Under the pieces are notes generated by a model. It was given only the letters and a program-made list of their open reading frames with translations. It did no database searches and was not told the origin of the DNA. 64,000 nt of DNA. Origin: Streptomyces pseudovenezuelae. Lineage in GTDB: Bacteria > Actinomycetota > Actinomycetes > Streptomycetales > Streptomycetaceae. Where the stretch lies: the NCBI RefSeq assembly GCF_029892565.1, contig NZ_JARXVH010000001.1:806001-870000 (forward strand), given 5' to 3'. A program made the position numbers and the translations under genes. Below are positions 35,141-44,279 of the stretch, one piece after another; within the stretch, counting starts at the first letter, position 1, and every line of letters begins with the position of its first letter.

Positions 35141-36520
35141 ATGACCAGTACGCACAGCACGCGGGTAGACGTCGTCGTGATCGGCGCCGGGCTGGCCGGA
35201 CTCACCGCGGCACGTGAACTCGTCGCCGCGGGCAGGTCCGTGGCCGTCCTGGAGGCCCGCGACCGGGTCGGCGGGCGGCTGCTCAACCACGACCTCGGTG
35301 ACGGCCAAGTGACCGAGATCGGGGGGCAGTTCGTGGGCCCGACCCAGGACCACATCCTGGCGCTGGCCAAGGAGGTCGGCGTGGCCACGTACGAGGCCGC
35401 CGTACCCTGCGAGCGGGTCTACGTCCGCGACGGCAAGGCCCGGCGGTTCGCGGGGCACACTCCCCCGGACCTCCTCGCCCTCCCGGACATGGGCATCGCC
35501 CTGGCCCGCATCGGCCGGGCGGCGGGCAAGGTGCCCCCGGCGGCGCCGTGGCGGGCCCCCAACGCCCGTGACCTGGACGGGATGACGTACGAGACCTGGC
35601 TGCGCAAGGCCGAAGTCACCGGTGACGCAGTCGACTTGATCAACATCTTTCTCAACTCCGCGTACGGCGGCGAGGCGCGCGACGCGTCGGCGCTGTTCAG
35701 CCTCTGGTACGTCTCGACGTTCGGCGACGAGATCCACCCGGGCACCATGGAGCGCGGCACCGGCACCTCCGGCGGCGCGCAGGACAGCCGGTTCGTCGGC
35801 GGCTCGCAGCTGGTCGCGACGCGGCTGGCCGAGGAACTCGACGGCCGCGTCCACCTGTCGGCCCCGGTCCGCCGTATCAGTCAGGACGCCGACGGGGTCA
35901 CCGTGGTCTCCGACGCCGGTGACTGGCGGGCCGACCGCGTGATCGTCGCCGTACCGCCGCTGCTCGCTTCGCGCATCGTCTGGGACCCGTTGTTGCCGCC
36001 GCAGCAGGACCAGCTGTTCCAGCGGCTGCCGTTCGGCACGCTCATGAAGTGCGTGGCCGTCTACGACACCCCGTTCTGGCGGGCCGAGGGCCTGTCCGGC
36101 ATGGGGCTGCTGCGGGGCGGTTCGCCGATCCGCGAGATGTTCGACAACTCCCCGCCCGACGGCGGACCGGGCGTGCTCATGGGATTCCTCGGCGGCAAGG
36201 AGTGGCGCAAGTGGGCGCACCGCCCGGCGGGCGAGCGCCGTGGCGCGGTGCTGCGCTCCTTCGCCCAGGTCGTCGGGGAACGGGCCTACGACACCGTCGA
36301 CTACGTCGAGCAGGACTGGACCGCCGAGCAGTGGACCCGGGGCGGCCCGACGTCCGTCGCCGCCCCCGGAGTGCTGACCGAGTACGGGGAGTGGCTGGGC
36401 CGGGCGTTCGGGCGCGTGCACTGGGCCGGGTCCGAGTTCTCCCCGTACTGGAACGGCTTCATGGACGGCGCCGTCCGCTCCGGCCGGCACACCGCCACCG
36501 AACTCCTGCACCAGAGCTGA
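35141..36520 (+). CDS. Flavin monoamine oxidase family protein
   Basis: This 459-aa protein is translated from ATG 35141 with AAGGAG five bases upstream; a 70-codon 5' extension runs through the promoter and was rejected. An FAD Rossmann motif (VVVIGAGLAGLTAARELVAAG) and ARDRVGGRLLNH are followed by EIGGQFVGPTQ. At the C-terminus HWAGSEFSPYWNGFMDGAVR is the flavin-attachment/active-site motif of amine oxidases. No signal peptide. It oxidises a primary or secondary amine to an imine/aldehyde with O2; the aldehyde dehydrogenase at 40.2 kb could take the product. Confidence 0.92.
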   Translation: MTSTHSTRVDVVVIGAGLAGLTAARELVAAGRSVAVLEARDRVGGRLLNHDLGDGQVTEIGGQFVGPTQDHILALAKEVGVATYEAAVPCERVYVRDGKARRFAGHTPPDLLALPDMGIALARIGRAAGKVPPAAPWRAPNARDLDGMTYETWLRKAEVTGDAVDLINIFLNSAYGGEARDASALFSLWYVSTFGDEIHPGTMERGTGTSGGAQDSRFVGGSQLVATRLAEELDGRVHLSAPVRRISQDADGVTVVSDAGDWRADRVIVAVPPLLASRIVWDPLLPPQQDQLFQRLPFGTLMKCVAVYDTPFWRAEGLSGMGLLRGGSPIREMFDNSPPDGGPGVLMGFLGGKEWRKWAHRPAGERRGAVLRSFAQVVGERAYDTVDYVEQDWTAEQWTRGGPTSVAAPGVLTEYGEWLGRAFGRVHWAGSEFSPYWNGFMDGAVRSGRHTATELLHQS

Positions 36521-36569
36521 CCGCGATCAGAAGTCAGAAGAACGACAACAGCAAGAAGGAGAACCGCAC

Positions 36570-37055
36570 ATGACCAAGTTCCACGTCACCGAACGCGCCG
36601 TCGTCGACGCTCCCGTCGAGCGCGTCTGGGAGGTCGTCTCCCGCACCGACCGGTACGCCGAGTGGGTCGCCAGCGCCATCGAGGTCACCGACCACCACGG
36701 CATCGCCGCTCTGGGCGGGACCTACGCCGAACGCAACCGCACCCTCGGCCCGTTGCGCACCGACTCGGTGTGGACGGTGGTGGAGATCGACCCCCTCAGG
36801 CGCCGCGTCGACGCCGGGGTCGGGTTCGCCCCGCTGAAGGAGGTGACCAGCATCTTCGAGTTCGAGCCGGTCCGGAGCGCGGACGGGAGGGAGGTCACGC
36901 GGATGACCTACAAGGTGGAGTACGTCATCGGTCTCGGCCCCCTCGGGCTCCTCCTCGACCGGATCCAGCAACCCGGCATGCGGGCGAACATGCGCACCTC
37001 GATGGCCAACCTCAACACGCTGATCCGCTCCGAGACCCTCAGCGTGCGCGGCTGA
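36570..37055 (+). CDS. SRPBCC (START/Bet v1-like) family protein
   Basis: This 161-aa protein starts MTKFHVTERAVVDAPVERVW, then VVSRTDRYAEWV, the usual SRPBCC opening, followed by a beta sheet and a C-terminal helix (MRTSMANLNTLIRSE). The gene is 49 bases after the amine oxidase with AGAAGGAG before the ATG, so the two are probably cotranscribed. The fold binds hydrophobic ligands; some members are cyclases or hydratases. No catalytic residues can be assigned. Confidence 0.88.
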   Translation: MTKFHVTERAVVDAPVERVWEVVSRTDRYAEWVASAIEVTDHHGIAALGGTYAERNRTLGPLRTDSVWTVVEIDPLRRRVDAGVGFAPLKEVTSIFEFEPVRSADGREVTRMTYKVEYVIGLGPLGLLLDRIQQPGMRANMRTSMANLNTLIRSETLSVRG

Positions 37056-37078
37056 CCGACGGCGGCCGAACCACGGAC

Positions 37079-37113
37079 GAAGGGCGCCCTCGTACCGCAC
37101 GAGGGCGCCCTTC
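37079..37113. terminator. Bidirectional hairpin terminator
   Basis: A perfect 15-bp stem (37079-37093 with 37099-37113) with a 5-base loop is centred between the convergent SRPBCC (ends 37055) and TetR (ends 37125) genes. Confidence 0.9.
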
Positions 37114-37124
37114 ACCGCGTCGGC

Positions 37125-37754
37125 TCAGGACGCGGCCACAGGCACCGCCACCAGCTCCAGCCGCCCCCCGGCCATCGCCACCGCCGCGGACACGAAGGCC
37201 TGCAGACAGGTGTGTTCGGCCTCGTCGTCGAGGGTCGAGAGGTGTTGCAGCGTGAGCCCGTCGAAGCCGGCGAGGAAGAACCGCGCGATCGTGTCGGCGG
37301 GCTGCGCGAGGGGCCGGCCGGTGCGTTCCGCCGCCTCGGTGATCAGTCTCGCGGTCACCTCGATCACTCCCCGGTAGTGCGCATCCAGGGCCTCGCGCAA
37401 GGCGGGCGAGCGGAGCGCGAACATCGTGAGTTCCGTGAGGAGTTGATGGCTCGCGGGCTGCTCACGCACCGTCCGCCACAGCGCCGCCGCCAGCGCGCCG
37501 AGCGTCTCCTCGAAACCGCCGTCGGCCGGTGCCGCCTGTTCGACCTGGGCCAGCAGATCCTGGGTGAGCTGCTCCATGACGGCGCGGTACAGCCCTTCCT
37601 TCGTACCGAAGGTGTAGTGCACCGTGGCCTGGGCCACCCCCAACTCGGCGGCGATGGCCCGCGTGCTGCCGGCCGCGACCCCTTCCCGGGTCATGAAGTC
37701 GATGGCCGCTTTGATCAGCTGGGGACGGCGCTCGGCCGCGGAGACATGAGCCAT
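37125..37754 (-). CDS. TetR/AcrR family transcriptional repressor
   Basis: The 209-aa frame starts at ATG 37754 (MAHVSAAERRPQLIKAAIDF); longer frames upstream cross the operator. The helix-turn-helix lies at about 25-65 (GSTRAIAAELGVAQATVHYT, FGTKEGLYRAVM). The C-terminal ligand domain resembles the BetI-like group (FLAGFDGLTLQHL). It is divergent from the flavin monooxygenase operon, with an inverted repeat between them, and convergent with the amine oxidase operon; it probably controls one or both. Confidence 0.92.
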   Translation of the reverse strand: MAHVSAAERRPQLIKAAIDFMTREGVAAGSTRAIAAELGVAQATVHYTFGTKEGLYRAVMEQLTQDLLAQVEQAAPADGGFEETLGALAAALWRTVREQPASHQLLTELTMFALRSPALREALDAHYRGVIEVTARLITEAAERTGRPLAQPADTIARFFLAGFDGLTLQHLSTLDDEAEHTCLQAFVSAAVAMAGGRLELVAVPVAAS

Positions 37755-37766
37755 GTCCCCATCATA

Positions 37767-37792
37767 GCGACTGAGTCTCACGAACCAGTCGC
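37767..37792. promoter_or_regulatory. Candidate TetR operator
   Basis: GCGACTG (37767-37773) and CAGTCGC (37786-37792) form a perfect 7-bp inverted repeat 13 bases upstream of the TetR start. The location suits autorepression. A weaker pair GTTCC-CTC-GGAAC sits at 37885-37897 nearer the monooxygenase gene. Confidence 0.55.
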
Positions 37793-37956
37793 CCGAACAA
37801 GTCGGTTTTCGCACAGCTGAACGCCCTGACCGTGCGACGGCCGGGGCACGGCCGCTGAGGTCCGGTCCCTGGCCGCGCGGGTCAGTTCCCTCGGAACAGC
37901 ACTTGCATACGTTTCCTCCACCGCCCGTGAAACGGGACGAACGAGGAGGCAGGCTC

Positions 37957-39333
37957 GTGAACGAAGAAGACCAGTTTGATACGTGTGTGATCGGCGCGGG
38001 ACCTGCCGGGCTGGCGGTCGCCAGGGCCCTGGCGGAGCGCGATCTGCCGTACACGCATCTGGAGCGGCACACCGGGCCCGGCGGCATCTGGGACATCGAG
38101 AACCCCGGCAGCCCGATGTACGAGTCGGCCCACTTCATCTCCAGCAGGACGCTTTCGGGCTTCGGCGGCTTCCCGATGCCCGACCACTTCGCGGACTACC
38201 CGCCGCACCGGCAGATCCTGTCGTACCTGCGGTCCTTCGCCGACGCCTACGGGCTGACCGGCCGGATCGAGTTCGGCGCCGAGGTCGCGGGCGTCGAGAA
38301 GAACGCGGACGGCACCTGGACGGTCACCCGGGCCGACGGGCGGGCGAGCGTGCACGGGCAGGTCGTGGTGTGCACGGGCGCGCAGTGGCACCCCAACATC
38401 CCTGACATTCCAGGGGAGTTCAGCGGGGAGGTCCGGCACACCGTCGACTATCGCAGCGCGGAGGAGCTGCGGGGGAAGCGCGTCCTGGTCGTGGGCGCCG
38501 GGAACTCCGGCTGCGACATCGCGTGCGACGCGGCCCGGACCGCCGACCACGCGGTGGTCAGCATGCGGCGCGGGTACTGGTTCATTCCGAAGCATCTGTT
38601 CGGGCGGCCGGTGGACACCATCGCCAACAGTGGCCCGCATCTGCCGATGTGGCTGGCGCAGCGCGTCTTCGGCACCCTGCTCCGCGTCATCAACGGCGAC
38701 CCGACACGGCTGGGCCTGCAGAAGCCGGACCACAAGCTCTTCGAGACCCACCCGGCCATCAACTCCATGCTGATCCACCACCTCCAGCACGGCGACATCA
38801 CCGCCCGGCCCGGCATCGCCCGCGCCGAGGGCAGGACCGTGCACTTCACGGACGGCACGAGCGACGACTTCGATCTCGTCCTGCTGGCCACGGGCTACGT
38901 CCACAAAGTGCCGGTCGCCCAGCGGTACTTCGGCGACGAGCAGCATCCCGACCTGTACCTGTCGTCGTTCTCGCGCGAGCACGAGGGCCTGTTCGGCATC
39001 GGGTTCATCGAGACCAACTCCGGCGCGTACCAACTCTTCGACACCCAGGCGCAGTTGATCGCCGGGTACGTGCACGACGCGCGGCACCGGCTGCCGAACG
39101 CGGAGCGGTTCGCCCAGATGATCCGCGCCGACCGTCCGGACCTGTCCGGCGGCCTGAAGTTCGTGGCCTCGCCCCGGCACACCGGCTACGTCGACAGCGG
39201 GGCGTTCGTGAAGTACCTCGGCAAGGTCGCACGCCGGATGGGTTGGCGTACCGAGGGCCAGCCGCCGCCGGTACGGCCCCTGCGGCGCACGGAGGCGGCG
39301 GAAACAGGGGCAGCGGCGGAGGCGACGGTATGA
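37957..39333 (+). CDS. Flavin-containing (Baeyer-Villiger-like) monooxygenase
   Basis: This 458-aa protein: GTG 37957 was chosen because GAGGAGG lies seven bases upstream; an 18-codon extension lacks conservation. An FAD motif (CVIGAGPAGLAVARAL), a GGIWDIENPGSPMYES region and an NADPH motif (VLVVGAGNSGCDIACDA) are present. The class B signature appears as FSGEVRHTVDY, preceding the second Rossmann fold. LLATGYVHKVP is the usual ATG motif. Substrate unknown. It overlaps the SDR gene by 4 bp. Confidence 0.9.
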   Translation: MNEEDQFDTCVIGAGPAGLAVARALAERDLPYTHLERHTGPGGIWDIENPGSPMYESAHFISSRTLSGFGGFPMPDHFADYPPHRQILSYLRSFADAYGLTGRIEFGAEVAGVEKNADGTWTVTRADGRASVHGQVVVCTGAQWHPNIPDIPGEFSGEVRHTVDYRSAEELRGKRVLVVGAGNSGCDIACDAARTADHAVVSMRRGYWFIPKHLFGRPVDTIANSGPHLPMWLAQRVFGTLLRVINGDPTRLGLQKPDHKLFETHPAINSMLIHHLQHGDITARPGIARAEGRTVHFTDGTSDDFDLVLLATGYVHKVPVAQRYFGDEQHPDLYLSSFSREHEGLFGIGFIETNSGAYQLFDTQAQLIAGYVHDARHRLPNAERFAQMIRADRPDLSGGLKFVASPRHTGYVDSGAFVKYLGKVARRMGWRTEGQPPPVRPLRRTEAAETGAAAEATV

Positions 39334-40208
39334 GCAGGTTCGACTTCACCGACAAGGTCATGCTGGTCACCGGTGGCGCGGGCGGCATCGGCAGTGCCCT
39401 GTGCCGCCGCTTCGCCTCCGCAGGGGCCCGCTGCGTCGTCGTCGACATCGACGAGGTCCGAGCCCAGAAGGTGGCCGCGGAGCTGCCCGGCGTCGGGCAC
39501 ACGGGAATCGGCTGCGATCTGCTGGACCGTGCCCAGATGGAGCGGCTGTTCGAGCGGGTCGCCGACGTCTACGGTCGTCTCGACGTGCTCGTGAACAACG
39601 TGGGCATGACCAGCTCGGAGCGCTTCGACGTCCGCAGTGTCGAGAGCATCGAGCGGGAGATCACCCTCAACCTCACCTCCCCGCTGGTCGCCACCCGGAT
39701 CGCGATCCCCCTGCTGAAGGCCTCCCCGGACGCCCGCGTGGTCACGACCGTCTCCCTCGGCGGGGTCTTCCCGCTGGGCGAGACCCCGATCTACACGGCG
39801 TCCAAGTTCGGGCTGCGCGGCGCGATGCTGGCCATCGGCCTCGACCTGCGCAGCAAGGGCATCCTGGCCGGGTCGGTACTCCCGTCGGCGACCGACACCC
39901 GGATGCTGCGCCAGGAGGCGGTGGACGGCGGCAACTCCATGCAGTTCCAGGACCCACCGCAGCAGCCGACCGACGTCGTCACGGCCGTCGTGAGCCTGCT
40001 GGACAAGCCCCGCCTGGAGGCCTACCCCCGGGCCGGTGAGTCCCGTCTCGTACGGTTCGCGATGCTCGTACCGAACCTGCTGCCCAGGCTCTTCCCTCTG
40101 TTCCGCAAGCGCGGTGACCGCGGCATGGCCCGCTATCTGGAGGAGCTGCGCCGCCGCGGACTGGCCCGACAGACGGACGGGCGCTGGGAGTTGGTGGAGG
40201 AGGCATGA
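39330..40208 (+). CDS. Short-chain dehydrogenase/reductase
   Basis: This 292-aa protein has the classical SDR motifs TGGAGGIGSALCRRF, a DID acidic patch for NAD, NNVGMTSS, a Ser in TTVSLGG and YTASK (Tyr/Lys catalytic pair). About 45 extra C-terminal residues are basic and hydrophobic and may associate with the membrane. Start ATG overlaps the monooxygenase stop and the end overlaps the ALDH start, so the three form one translationally coupled operon. Confidence 0.92.
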   Translation: MSRFDFTDKVMLVTGGAGGIGSALCRRFASAGARCVVVDIDEVRAQKVAAELPGVGHTGIGCDLLDRAQMERLFERVADVYGRLDVLVNNVGMTSSERFDVRSVESIEREITLNLTSPLVATRIAIPLLKASPDARVVTTVSLGGVFPLGETPIYTASKFGLRGAMLAIGLDLRSKGILAGSVLPSATDTRMLRQEAVDGGNSMQFQDPPQQPTDVVTAVVSLLDKPRLEAYPRAGESRLVRFAMLVPNLLPRLFPLFRKRGDRGMARYLEELRRRGLARQTDGRWELVEEA

Positions 40209-41617
40209 CCAGGAACGAGACGCTGACCATCGTCAACCCGGCCACCGGCGAACCGATCACCACCCTCCCCGCCGCGAGCACCGCCGACGTCACCAAGGCC
40301 GCTGAACAGGCCCAACTCACCTACGACACCGGGATATGGTCCCGGCTGCCGGTCCGTGAGCGGAGCGCCGTACTGCTACGCCTCGCCGACCTGATGCAAC
40401 GCGACGCCGAGATCCTCGCCCGGCTGGACAGCGAGGACGCGGGCAAGCCCATCACCGAGTGCCGTACGGGCGACGTACCGGGCGCGATCGAGTCGATCCG
40501 CTGGTTCGCCGAGGCCGCCGACAAGGTCTTCGGCCGGGTCGCACCGAGCGGACCCGACGGCCTCGGTCTCATCACCCGCGAACCGGTCGGTGTCGCCGCG
40601 GCGATCCTCCCGTGGAACTACCCCCTGGCGATGGCCACTTGGAAGGTCGGCCCCGCCCTGGCGGCGGGCAACTGTCTGCTGCTCAAGCCCGCCGAGGCCA
40701 CTCCCCGCTCGGCCCTGCACCTCGCCGCCCTCGCCGCCGAGGCCGGCCTGCCCGACGGCGTACTCACGGCCCTCCCCGGCTACGGCGAGGAAGCCGGAGC
40801 CGCCCTCGCCCGCGATCCCCTCGTCCAGGCACTCTCCTTCACCGGCTCCACCGCCACCGGCCGCCGCATCCTCAAAGCGGCCGCCGACAGCAACTTCAAG
40901 CGCGTCTCCCTGGAGATGGGCGGCAAGAGCCCCCAGGTACTGATGGCCGACGCGCTCTCCTACGGCGACGACCTCATCGCCGACATGATCGAGGCCGCGT
41001 TCCTGACCATGGGCCAGAACTGCACTGCCGGATCACGGGTGTTGGTGCACCGCAGCATCGCCGAGGAGGTCGTGGAGCGGTTCACGGCCGCGGCACGGGA
41101 CCTCGTCATCGGCGATCCGGCGGACCCGCGGACCCAGCAGGGACCGCTCATCAATCGCGCCGCCTTCGACCGGGTCGCGGAAGCCGTGGATGCCGCCCGG
41201 GCGGCCGGAGCCCAGATCCACACCGCGGGACTCCCCCACGGGCTGCCCTCGCGCGGCGCCTACTACCCGCCCACGGTGATCACCCGCGCACCCGCCGAAA
41301 GCGCCGTACTCACAAGGGAGTTGTTCGGTCCCGTGGTCACCGTCGAGACCTTCGACTCGGAGGACGAGGCGGTACGCAGGGCCAACGCCACCGAGTACGG
41401 GCTCGCCGCCTCCGTCTGGACCCGCGACCTCGACACCGCGCTGCGGCTGGCCCGTGGCATCGAGGCGGGCGTGGTCTCCGTCAACGCGTACAGCGAGGGC
41501 GACATCACCACCCCCTTCGGCGGCTGGAAGCAGTCGGGGTTCGGCGGGGTGGAGAAGTCCACGAACGCCTTCGACCAGTGGACCCGGGAGAAGACGGTCT
41601 GGATCCGCACTCGTTGA
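40205..41617 (+). CDS. NAD(P)-dependent aldehyde dehydrogenase
   Basis: The 470-aa length is typical. ILPWNYPLAMATWKVGPALA, SFTGSTATGRRI, LEMGGKSPQV (catalytic Glu) and MGQNCTAGSRV (catalytic Cys) are all present, as is FGGWKQSGFG. It most resembles amino-aldehyde/betaine-aldehyde-type ALDHs (PuuC-like). In this operon it would oxidise an aldehyde made by the monooxygenase, the SDR or the amine oxidase. The last codons are repeated imperfectly just after the stop. Confidence 0.93.
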   Translation: MTRNETLTIVNPATGEPITTLPAASTADVTKAAEQAQLTYDTGIWSRLPVRERSAVLLRLADLMQRDAEILARLDSEDAGKPITECRTGDVPGAIESIRWFAEAADKVFGRVAPSGPDGLGLITREPVGVAAAILPWNYPLAMATWKVGPALAAGNCLLLKPAEATPRSALHLAALAAEAGLPDGVLTALPGYGEEAGAALARDPLVQALSFTGSTATGRRILKAAADSNFKRVSLEMGGKSPQVLMADALSYGDDLIADMIEAAFLTMGQNCTAGSRVLVHRSIAEEVVERFTAAARDLVIGDPADPRTQQGPLINRAAFDRVAEAVDAARAAGAQIHTAGLPHGLPSRGAYYPPTVITRAPAESAVLTRELFGPVVTVETFDSEDEAVRRANATEYGLAASVWTRDLDTALRLARGIEAGVVSVNAYSEGDITTPFGGWKQSGFGGVEKSTNAFDQWTREKTVWIRTR

Positions 41618-41661
41618 CCCGAGCAGCGGGAGAAGGCGGTCTGGATCCCGACCCGTTGACC
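41586..41661 (+). repeat. Tandem duplication of the ALDH gene end
   Basis: The 34 bases at 41586-41619 recur at 41628-41661 with about three changes and a period of 42. The second copy still encodes REKAVWIPTR followed by TGA, against REKTVWIRTR at the real end. It is a small decayed duplication of the 3' end. Confidence 0.85.
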
Positions 41662-41664
41662 GGG

Positions 41665-42747
41665 TCACTCGCGGTGCGCCGCCGCCCGGAGTAGTTGCTC
41701 CCGCAGCTGGACCGGGGAGGTGCCGTGCCAGCGGCGTACCGCGCGGCGCAGGGCCCGTTCGTCGGAGAATCCCGCGCGGTGGGCGATGTCACGCAGCGTC
41801 AACTCCGGTCGGAGCAGCAGCTGTTCGACGCGTTCCCTGCGTACTCCCTCGGCGAGTGCCTCGTACGTCGTGCCGCAGTCGGCGAGCCTGCGGCGCAGTG
41901 TCCGCTCGCTCGTCGCGTGCCGTCGTGCCTGTTCGCCGAAGGACGGGATCACCGGGAGGCTCTGCGCGACGGACACCTCCAGGACTTCGAGGAGGTCCTG
42001 TTGGTCGGTGCGGGAGGCCAGTTGGGCGTCGAGTGTCTCCAGGGTCGAGGCGTACGTCACCGGGTCGCGGCCGTGCATTGCGGCGCGGGCCCATGCGGGG
42101 TCGATGACGATGCGGTCGGCCGGGGCGCGGAAGCGGACCGGGCAGCCGAACAGGGCGCCGTACAGCTCGCGTTGGCGGGGTGGCGGCGAGGAGGAGAACT
42201 CCACCACGCGTGGGGCGAAGTCCGGGCCGACGGCCAGTCGGGACAGGGTGACCACGGAGGCGAGCCCCTCCTCGATCAGGAAGGACGCCACGCTCGGGTC
42301 GATGGCGGGGTCGGGCAGGTCGGCGCGCAGGAAGAAGGCGCCGTCCTCGCCGACTCCGGTCGACCACACGGTCATCGCGCCGGAGAGGTTCTGGTACTTC
42401 ACCCCGGTCTCGATGGCGTGCCGCAGCGTGTCGTCGGCCAGCAGCGCGAAGCCGAGCAGGCCCCACGCGGTCAGGTGCTGCGCCGCGCCGACCCTCAGCC
42501 CCAGCCGCTCGTCCCCGGTGAGCTCCAGCGCACGCCGGATCACCGCGCTGCCCTGCCGGTAGGACACCCGCAGCGCGGCGGAGCGCATCAGCGTCTCGTC
42601 GAGGCCGACCTGGCTCAGCAGGGGACGTAGGTCGACGCCGCGTTCGTCGGCGACCATGACGAGATAGCGCAGGATGTTCGGCTGGATCGTCGCCGACGTG
42701 CTGCGGTTGGTCCCGTGCGGGTCTGCCGGGGTGGGGGCAGGGAGCAT
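41665..42747 (-). CDS. AraC-family regulator with arabinose-binding-like sensor domain
   Basis: This 360-aa protein starts at ATG 42747 with GGAGGTG six bases upstream; the much longer open frame upstream is antisense to the transporter gene. The N-terminal ligand-binding part (about 20-215: ILRYLVMVADERGVDLRPLL, LGLRVGAAQHLTAWGLLGFA) is of the Arabinose_bd type. The C-terminal double helix-turn-helix has TSERTLRRRLADCGTTYEAL and LRDIAHRAGFSDERALRRAV. It is convergent with the ALDH operon and divergent from the MFS gene; it may regulate either. Confidence 0.92.
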   Translation of the reverse strand: MLPAPTPADPHGTNRSTSATIQPNILRYLVMVADERGVDLRPLLSQVGLDETLMRSAALRVSYRQGSAVIRRALELTGDERLGLRVGAAQHLTAWGLLGFALLADDTLRHAIETGVKYQNLSGAMTVWSTGVGEDGAFFLRADLPDPAIDPSVASFLIEEGLASVVTLSRLAVGPDFAPRVVEFSSSPPPRQRELYGALFGCPVRFRAPADRIVIDPAWARAAMHGRDPVTYASTLETLDAQLASRTDQQDLLEVLEVSVAQSLPVIPSFGEQARRHATSERTLRRRLADCGTTYEALAEGVRRERVEQLLLRPELTLRDIAHRAGFSDERALRRAVRRWHGTSPVQLREQLLRAAAHRE

Positions 42748-42879
42748 CGCACTCACCTCCTCGTGGGCGACCACCGTAAGCATCCGGGCATCACCGGACA
42801 CGCGCGCTGGCCGCCGGAGTCCCCTCAACGGCCCCCGGCGTCCTGCGTTCGTCCTGCTACGGCTGACTACGGTCCGTAC

Positions 42880-44115
42880 ATGTCCGTCAGTGCTCCAGGT
42901 CGAGCCCAGGCCGGGCGCCCCGCCGCCAAGGCCGGCGCCCGAAGGGCGGCGACGCTCGCGTTCGCCGCGCAGGGTGTGTCCGTCGCCGCCGTGTACACGA
43001 CCGTCCCCGCGGTCACCGAACACCTCAAAATGACCCCGCTCCTCACGACCACCACGCTGGTCGCGGTGGCCCTGATGGCCGGCGCCGGCAGCTTCCTCGG
43101 GCTGGCCGCGGTCCGCGTCGCCGGTCCCGTCCCGACGACGCGCGGGGCCCTGGTGACAGCCGCCGCCGCGCTGACGCTGATCGGCGTGGCCCCCGGCCAG
43201 GCGACCGCCGTCTGCGCGTACGTCCTCTTCGGCCTCGCGATCGGTGCCCTCGACGTCGGGATCAACACCCGGGCCGCCGCGATCGAACGCGCCTACGGCC
43301 GCAGCGTCTTCGGCTCCTTCTACGCGGCGTGGAGCGTGGGCGCCGTCGTCTCGGCCCTGCTCACCGCCGGGGCCGCCCGGCTGGAGTGGCCCGTGGCCGG
43401 CGGCCTGACCGTGCAGGCGGGCATCCTCCTGGTCATCGCCGTCTGCATCTGCGCGCACGCCCTGCCCGCCGCCGCGGAATCGACATCCCCGTCGGCGCAG
43501 CCGCCCCTGGGGCGCCGCCTGTGGACCCGGCTCCTCCCCTTCGGCCTGGTCCTCCTCGTCGTCTACGTCGTGGACTCGACCGTCTCGGCCTGGTCGGCGG
43601 TCTATCTGCGCCAGACCCTCGCCGCGTCCCTCACGGTGGCGCCGATGGCGTACGCGGCCTACCAGGCCGGCACGGTCGTCGGCCGCGCCGCCACCGACCG
43701 CCTTGTGCAGAGGTTCGGGGCGGGCGCCGTCGTACGCACCGCCGCTCTGTCGGTCGCGGGTGCGCTGGCGGGCATGGCCGCCGCGCCGAGCTGGCCGTTC
43801 GCCGTGCTCGCGGCCGGGGCGGTGGGGCTGGGGGCGTCCGTGCTGGCCCCGCTGTGTCTTGCCTCCGCGGCTCGGTTGCGTCCCGGCGCCTCGGAAGCGG
43901 TCCTGGCCCGCCTCAACCTCTTCAACTACGCGGGTGTCGTCACCGGTGGCGCCGTGAGCGGGCTCCTCGGCTCCACGGGCGAGTTCCGGCTGGCCTACGC
44001 GGCACCGGCCGTCCTGGCGGTGCTCGTCCTGGGCGCGGCCCGCCATTTCACCCAGCCACCGAGCGCGGCCGTACAGGAGCCCGCGACGGCGAGCGCCGTT
44101 CAACCGAAGAGTTGA
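42880..44115 (+). CDS. MFS transporter
   Basis: This 411-aa protein has about 12 membrane segments. It starts MSVSAPGRAQAG at ATG 42880; no ribosome-binding site is visible and the message may be leaderless. GALDVGINTRAAAIERAYG, with FGSFYAAWSVGAVVSALL, resembles the sugar/drug MFS group seen in fucose-permease-like proteins. Substrate unknown. Confidence 0.88.
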   Translation: MSVSAPGRAQAGRPAAKAGARRAATLAFAAQGVSVAAVYTTVPAVTEHLKMTPLLTTTTLVAVALMAGAGSFLGLAAVRVAGPVPTTRGALVTAAAALTLIGVAPGQATAVCAYVLFGLAIGALDVGINTRAAAIERAYGRSVFGSFYAAWSVGAVVSALLTAGAARLEWPVAGGLTVQAGILLVIAVCICAHALPAAAESTSPSAQPPLGRRLWTRLLPFGLVLLVVYVVDSTVSAWSAVYLRQTLAASLTVAPMAYAAYQAGTVVGRAATDRLVQRFGAGAVVRTAALSVAGALAGMAAAPSWPFAVLAAGAVGLGASVLAPLCLASAARLRPGASEAVLARLNLFNYAGVVTGGAVSGLLGSTGEFRLAYAAPAVLAVLVLGAARHFTQPPSAAVQEPATASAVQPKS

Positions 44116-44279
44116 ACGGGGTGCGTGCCGATGGGCGACGCGCGGACGCCTGCCCGGGCCGGAGACTCGACTCGCCCGCGGTCGACCGGAGCGAGCCGGA
44201 GTCGCGGTCGACCCGGATCAGGCCCGGGTCCGCGACGCGCGGGACCAGGGCTCGGCAGGCGGAGAGAGGGCCCCCACCC

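Noticed and set aside
37885..37897. GTTCC-CTC-GGAAC as a main operator of the monooxygenase operon
   Set aside because: Five-base arms are expected by chance in such DNA; mentioned only as weak.
42750..44103. Upstream part of the long minus-strand frame that includes the AraC gene
   Set aside because: Low-complexity Gly/Arg/Asp product antisense to the MFS transporter; the AraC start with a good ribosome-binding site is at 42747.
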